Source of the DNA: Acidobacteriaceae bacterium
GTDB taxonomy: Bacteria; Acidobacteriota; Terriglobia; Terriglobales; Acidobacteriaceae
Reading direction: 5' to 3'
NCBI GenBank assembly: GCA_003140785.1
Contig: PLKY01000286.1
Location: 1 to 7,206 of the forward strand
DNA length: 7,206 bases
In this document: piece after piece, positions 5,505 through 7,206 of the stretch
Layout: each line of letters begins with the position of its first letter
How positions within the stretch are numbered: the stretch's first letter is position 1
Program-made: the position numbers and the translations under genes
Notes under the pieces: generated by a model
Told to the model about the DNA's origin: nothing
The model's database searches: none
Seen by the model: the letters and a program-made list of their open reading frames with translations, nothing else

Positions 5505-5506
5505 TC

Positions 5507-5570
5507 CTATTCCCGATTCCCTATTCCCTGCTTCTCTGTCTCTCTGTTTCTCTGTTTCTCTGTTTCTCTG
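5507..5570 (-). repeat. Compound tandem repeat (5 x 8-mer, 3 x 7-mer) in the intra-operon spacer
   Basis: Read on the minus strand, five octamers run from 5570 to 5531: CAGAGAAA three times, then CAGAGAGA and CAGAGAAG. After CA come three heptamers, GGGAATA, GGGAATC and GGGAATA (5528-5508). A partial fourth (GGAAT) runs into the aldolase ATG. The array fills nearly the whole spacer between the two minus-strand genes. It is purine-only except for the C that starts each octamer and one T (and occasional C) in each heptamer. It is open in frame with the aldolase, giving RNRETEKQRDRE and then GNRESGIG. Confidence 0.9.
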
Positions 5571-5575
5571 CATCA
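5571..5575 (-). promoter_or_regulatory. TGATG stop-start overlap upstream of threonine aldolase
   Basis: The TGA ending the exported-protein gene (5575-5573) shares its last base with an ATG (5573-5571). That ATG is in frame with threonine aldolase, 69 bases (23 codons) upstream of the preferred start. Such overlaps commonly allow termination-reinitiation. Whether this ATG is used is uncertain, because the added residues come entirely from the tandem repeat. Confidence 0.4.
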
Positions 5576-6559
5576 CGGTATCTGCCCCATCGGCAATTCC
5601 ATCACCGGCGTTAGCTTTCCATCCTTCGAAGCCACTGCCCACATCCCGTGAAAATTTCCTCTCAGCTCAGGATGTGCCTTCAGAAACGCGGTCAGGACCG
5701 CAATCGCCTCTGTCCGCGAAGCCGCCGGATCGGAGATACCCAACGATTCATACGTCACGCTCAGATCGGCCTGATGCAGCGTCGTATCGATGCGGACCCC
5801 ATCGATCTTCCAATTCCGCGGCCCGTCTTCGAGCGAAAGAGGAAACGGCCCCGGCACGTCTTTCAACTGCGTTTGCTCGCGGTTCAGCTTCTCCATGTTG
5901 GGCGACGAGAGAAAATCAACCGGCAACAACAAATACCGCGCCATATCGAAGCTGTACCACGCGCTCCACGGAGCCCCTGTGGTTGCGAGCGTCCGCGCCC
6001 GCGTCCAGTACCAAACCCCGTCATGGCCGTCGACAATTCCCTGCCGCACCGACACCCCGCCCAGCTTCCAGCTTGGGATCGACCCGGTCGGATCCCAAAC
6101 CGCGATCAGGCCAATCTGTCCGCCCAGCGGCGCTCCCGCCGCATCGGCCAACACGACCGCATACTTCCCCGGAGGCAGCGCGTGCATGCTCACAGTCACA
6201 GTCAGCGATCCGCTGCCATTCGAGCAGAAAAACTGGTCATCGGCGGTCTCGGTCTGCGCAGAGGCATCCAGCAAATAGATAGCCTGAATCTGCGGCTGAC
6301 CGCCCTTCACCAGAGGCGCCCCCAGCTCCACTTCGCCGTGAATTCCATCCCACTGCGAAGAAATCGCGGGCAAAAGCTGAGCCTGCAGAGTCGGATAATC
6401 CTGCTGCAGAATGGCAACCGCCATCCGCTGGCCAATCGCCGCCAACGCGTTTCTGTCCTGCGGCTGCAATTCCGCCTGCGTCGTGCAACTCACGGCGAAG
6501 CCCGCAACAGGCGCCGTGCACAGCAGCGACGCGATCAGACCGGTCCAGCAAAGGCGCAT
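5573..6559 (-). CDS. Exported protein of unknown function (putative lipoprotein)
   Basis: A 328-residue protein I cannot assign to a named family. The N-terminus is a signal peptide (MRLCWTGLIASLLCTAPVAG). FAVSC at 21-25 resembles a weak lipobox, so it could be lipid-anchored at C25 or cleaved by signal peptidase I. Residues 35-70 (DRNALAAIGQRMAVAILQQDYPTLQAQLLP) look helical and resemble the start of a small NTF2- or DUF-like helical domain. The middle is beta-rich (SLTVTVSMHALPPGKYAVVLADAAG) and holds a Trp/Tyr-rich patch, DGVWYWTRA. The C-terminal part (WKIDGVRIDTTLHQADLSVTYESLG, then AIAVLTAFLKAHPELRGNFHGMWAVA) looks like a separate small domain. The ATG at 6559 has GGAGG 12 bases upstream. 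It is the first gene of the probable two-gene unit with threonine aldolase and is divergent from the STN-like gene. It is likely Acidobacteriota-specific, from recall only. Confidence 0.75.
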   Translation of the reverse strand: MRLCWTGLIASLLCTAPVAGFAVSCTTQAELQPQDRNALAAIGQRMAVAILQQDYPTLQAQLLPAISSQWDGIHGEVELGAPLVKGGQPQIQAIYLLDASAQTETADDQFFCSNGSGSLTVTVSMHALPPGKYAVVLADAAGAPLGGQIGLIAVWDPTGSIPSWKLGGVSVRQGIVDGHDGVWYWTRARTLATTGAPWSAWYSFDMARYLLLPVDFLSSPNMEKLNREQTQLKDVPGPFPLSLEDGPRNWKIDGVRIDTTLHQADLSVTYESLGISDPAASRTEAIAVLTAFLKAHPELRGNFHGMWAVASKDGKLTPVMELPMGQIP

Positions 6560-6676
6560 CGGTTGCCATTTCCTCCCTGCCCACGAAACCTTTGCGAGCG
6601 TCTTCGGGCCACTGTTAGTCTAGTACGTAGGGCGGTAGGTCAGCGAACCACCCATCGGCCCAGGGAGTCGATTCCC
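6560..6676. promoter_or_regulatory. Divergent promoter region
   Basis: These 117 bp separate two divergent genes for exported proteins, so both must be driven from here or from inside the genes. AT-richer sequence around 6613-6625 (TTAGTCTAGTACG) contains -10-like hexamers on both strands: TAGTCT on plus and TAGACT on minus. No convincing -35 was found for either, so the exact promoters are not defined. Confidence 0.35.
6662..6667 (+). promoter_or_regulatory. Ribosome binding site of the STN-like gene
   Basis: AGGGAG lies nine bases before the ATG at 6677. An internal GTG at 6743 would give a tidier signal peptide but has no Shine-Dalgarno, so this site decides in favour of the ATG. Confidence 0.6.
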
Positions 6677-7206
6677 ATGCACGATTCCGTCCGTGATCGC
6701 GACCTCACTCCGCAGGCTCACCTGCTGCATGGTTCGTCCATCGTGAAAGCCCTCCTGTCATGCGGATTCCTCGGCGCAACACTGCTCACCGCGCAAACGA
6801 AACCCGCCCAGCCAGCACCCGCTGCCCAGACCCCCCCGGACCCGGTGCAGCCACCCGCGCATCGGCAGCCTCGTTCCACAACTCAACCATCCGCCGCACA
6901 GGCCGCGCCTGCCACACCACCAGCCCCGAAATGGCCCATCAACGACCGTCCCGTCCCCGCCACCGTTACGTGGAACCGTGAGGACCTGCGCATCGACGCA
7001 GCCAACTCAAGCCTGCAGCAGATTCTTACCGACGTAGCCACGGCCACTGGGTCAACAGTAGAAGGTCTTACCAAGGACGAGAGAATCTTCGGAAACTTCG
7101 GCCCCGCGTCGGCGCGCGACGTGCTCGCGCAGATGTTGGGCAACGCCGGCCGCATCGTCGACGTGGTCGCCGGCTACAAGACGCGCTTCATCGACGATCC
7201 GCAACT
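6677..7206 (+). CDS. Exported protein with proline/alanine linker and STN-like domain, partial
   Basis: An open frame runs off the right edge after 176 residues. The first 22 residues are charged (MHDSVRDRDLTPQAHLLHGS). A hydrophobic export segment follows (VKALLSCGFLGATLLTAQ, 23-40), then a Pro/Ala/Gln-rich low-complexity linker (about 41-85). From about 96 there is a folded region: ATVTWNREDLRIDAANSSLQ, QILTDVATATGSTVEG, DERIFGNFGPASARDVLAQML and NAGRIVDVV. The pattern is a strand, a helix with ILxDVaxaTG, a strand ending in FGxFGPxsaRDVL, then a helix. It resembles the secretin/TonB short N-terminal (STN) domain, which packs against partner proteins in the periplasm. The start is the ATG at 6677 (AGGGAG nine bases upstream); GTG at 6743 is an alternative that yields a canonical signal peptide. 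What follows the STN-like domain is outside the window. Confidence 0.72.
   Translation, partial: MHDSVRDRDLTPQAHLLHGSSIVKALLSCGFLGATLLTAQTKPAQPAPAAQTPPDPVQPPAHRQPRSTTQPSAAQAAPATPPAPKWPINDRPVPATVTWNREDLRIDAANSSLQQILTDVATATGSTVEGLTKDERIFGNFGPASARDVLAQMLGNAGRIVDVVAGYKTRFIDDPQ

Noticed and set aside
5505..5642. N-terminal extension of threonine aldolase back to 5642
   Set aside because: It overlaps the end of the upstream gene, and the added residues are repeat translation absent from the family. Only the TGATG start at 5573 is kept as an alternative.
5473..6282. Plus-strand open frame of 269 codons antisense to the exported protein
   Set aside because: Its product is Ser/Pro/Arg-rich low-complexity translation, typical of the antisense of a GC-rich gene. 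The minus-strand frame has a signal peptide and coherent domains.

Overview
The window looks like ordinary chromosome from a moderately GC-rich Acidobacteriota member, probably class Terriglobia (Acidobacteriales-like). This is inferred from protein style: a short two-TPR protein, a WXXGXW secreted protein and an STN-like protein with a proline/alanine linker. Interspersed hairpin and GGCTTTAGC-type repeats between genes point the same way. No phage, transposase, CRISPR, rRNA or tRNA gene was seen.

Layout. 1-499 (-): N-terminal part of a family 2 glycosyltransferase, running off the left edge. 638-958 (-): small TPR protein. 1103-1645 (+): hotdog-fold acyl-CoA thioesterase. 1646-1867: intergenic stretch with two repeat modules. 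1868-2737 (+): BtuF-like cobalamin-binding-type protein without a signal peptide. 2844-3674 (+): Mrp/ApbC-type Fe-S carrier ATPase. 3675-4021: repeat-rich gap ending in a rho-independent terminator. 4022-4312 (-): short exported WXXGXW-repeat protein. 4452-5504 (-): low-specificity L-threonine aldolase. 5573-6559 (-): unrecognised exported protein, probably cotranscribed upstream of the aldolase. 6677-7206 (+): N-terminal part of an exported STN-like protein, running off the right edge.

The genes do not form one pathway. They are housekeeping or envelope functions in one- or two-gene units: glycosyl transfer to lipid or envelope, thioester hydrolysis, corrinoid or metal-chelate binding, Fe-S assembly, threonine/glycine metabolism and several secreted proteins.

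The most interesting signals are non-coding. Two hairpins lie 2,040 bp apart with conserved flanks. Their stems differ at two of ten base pairs, and both differences are compensated. The second signal is a compound tandem repeat (five 8-mers, then three 7-mers) that fills the spacer between the unknown exported protein and threonine aldolase. A TGATG stop-start overlap opens it in frame with the aldolase, so a change in copy number would alter the frame. I see no convincing new multi-gene system.
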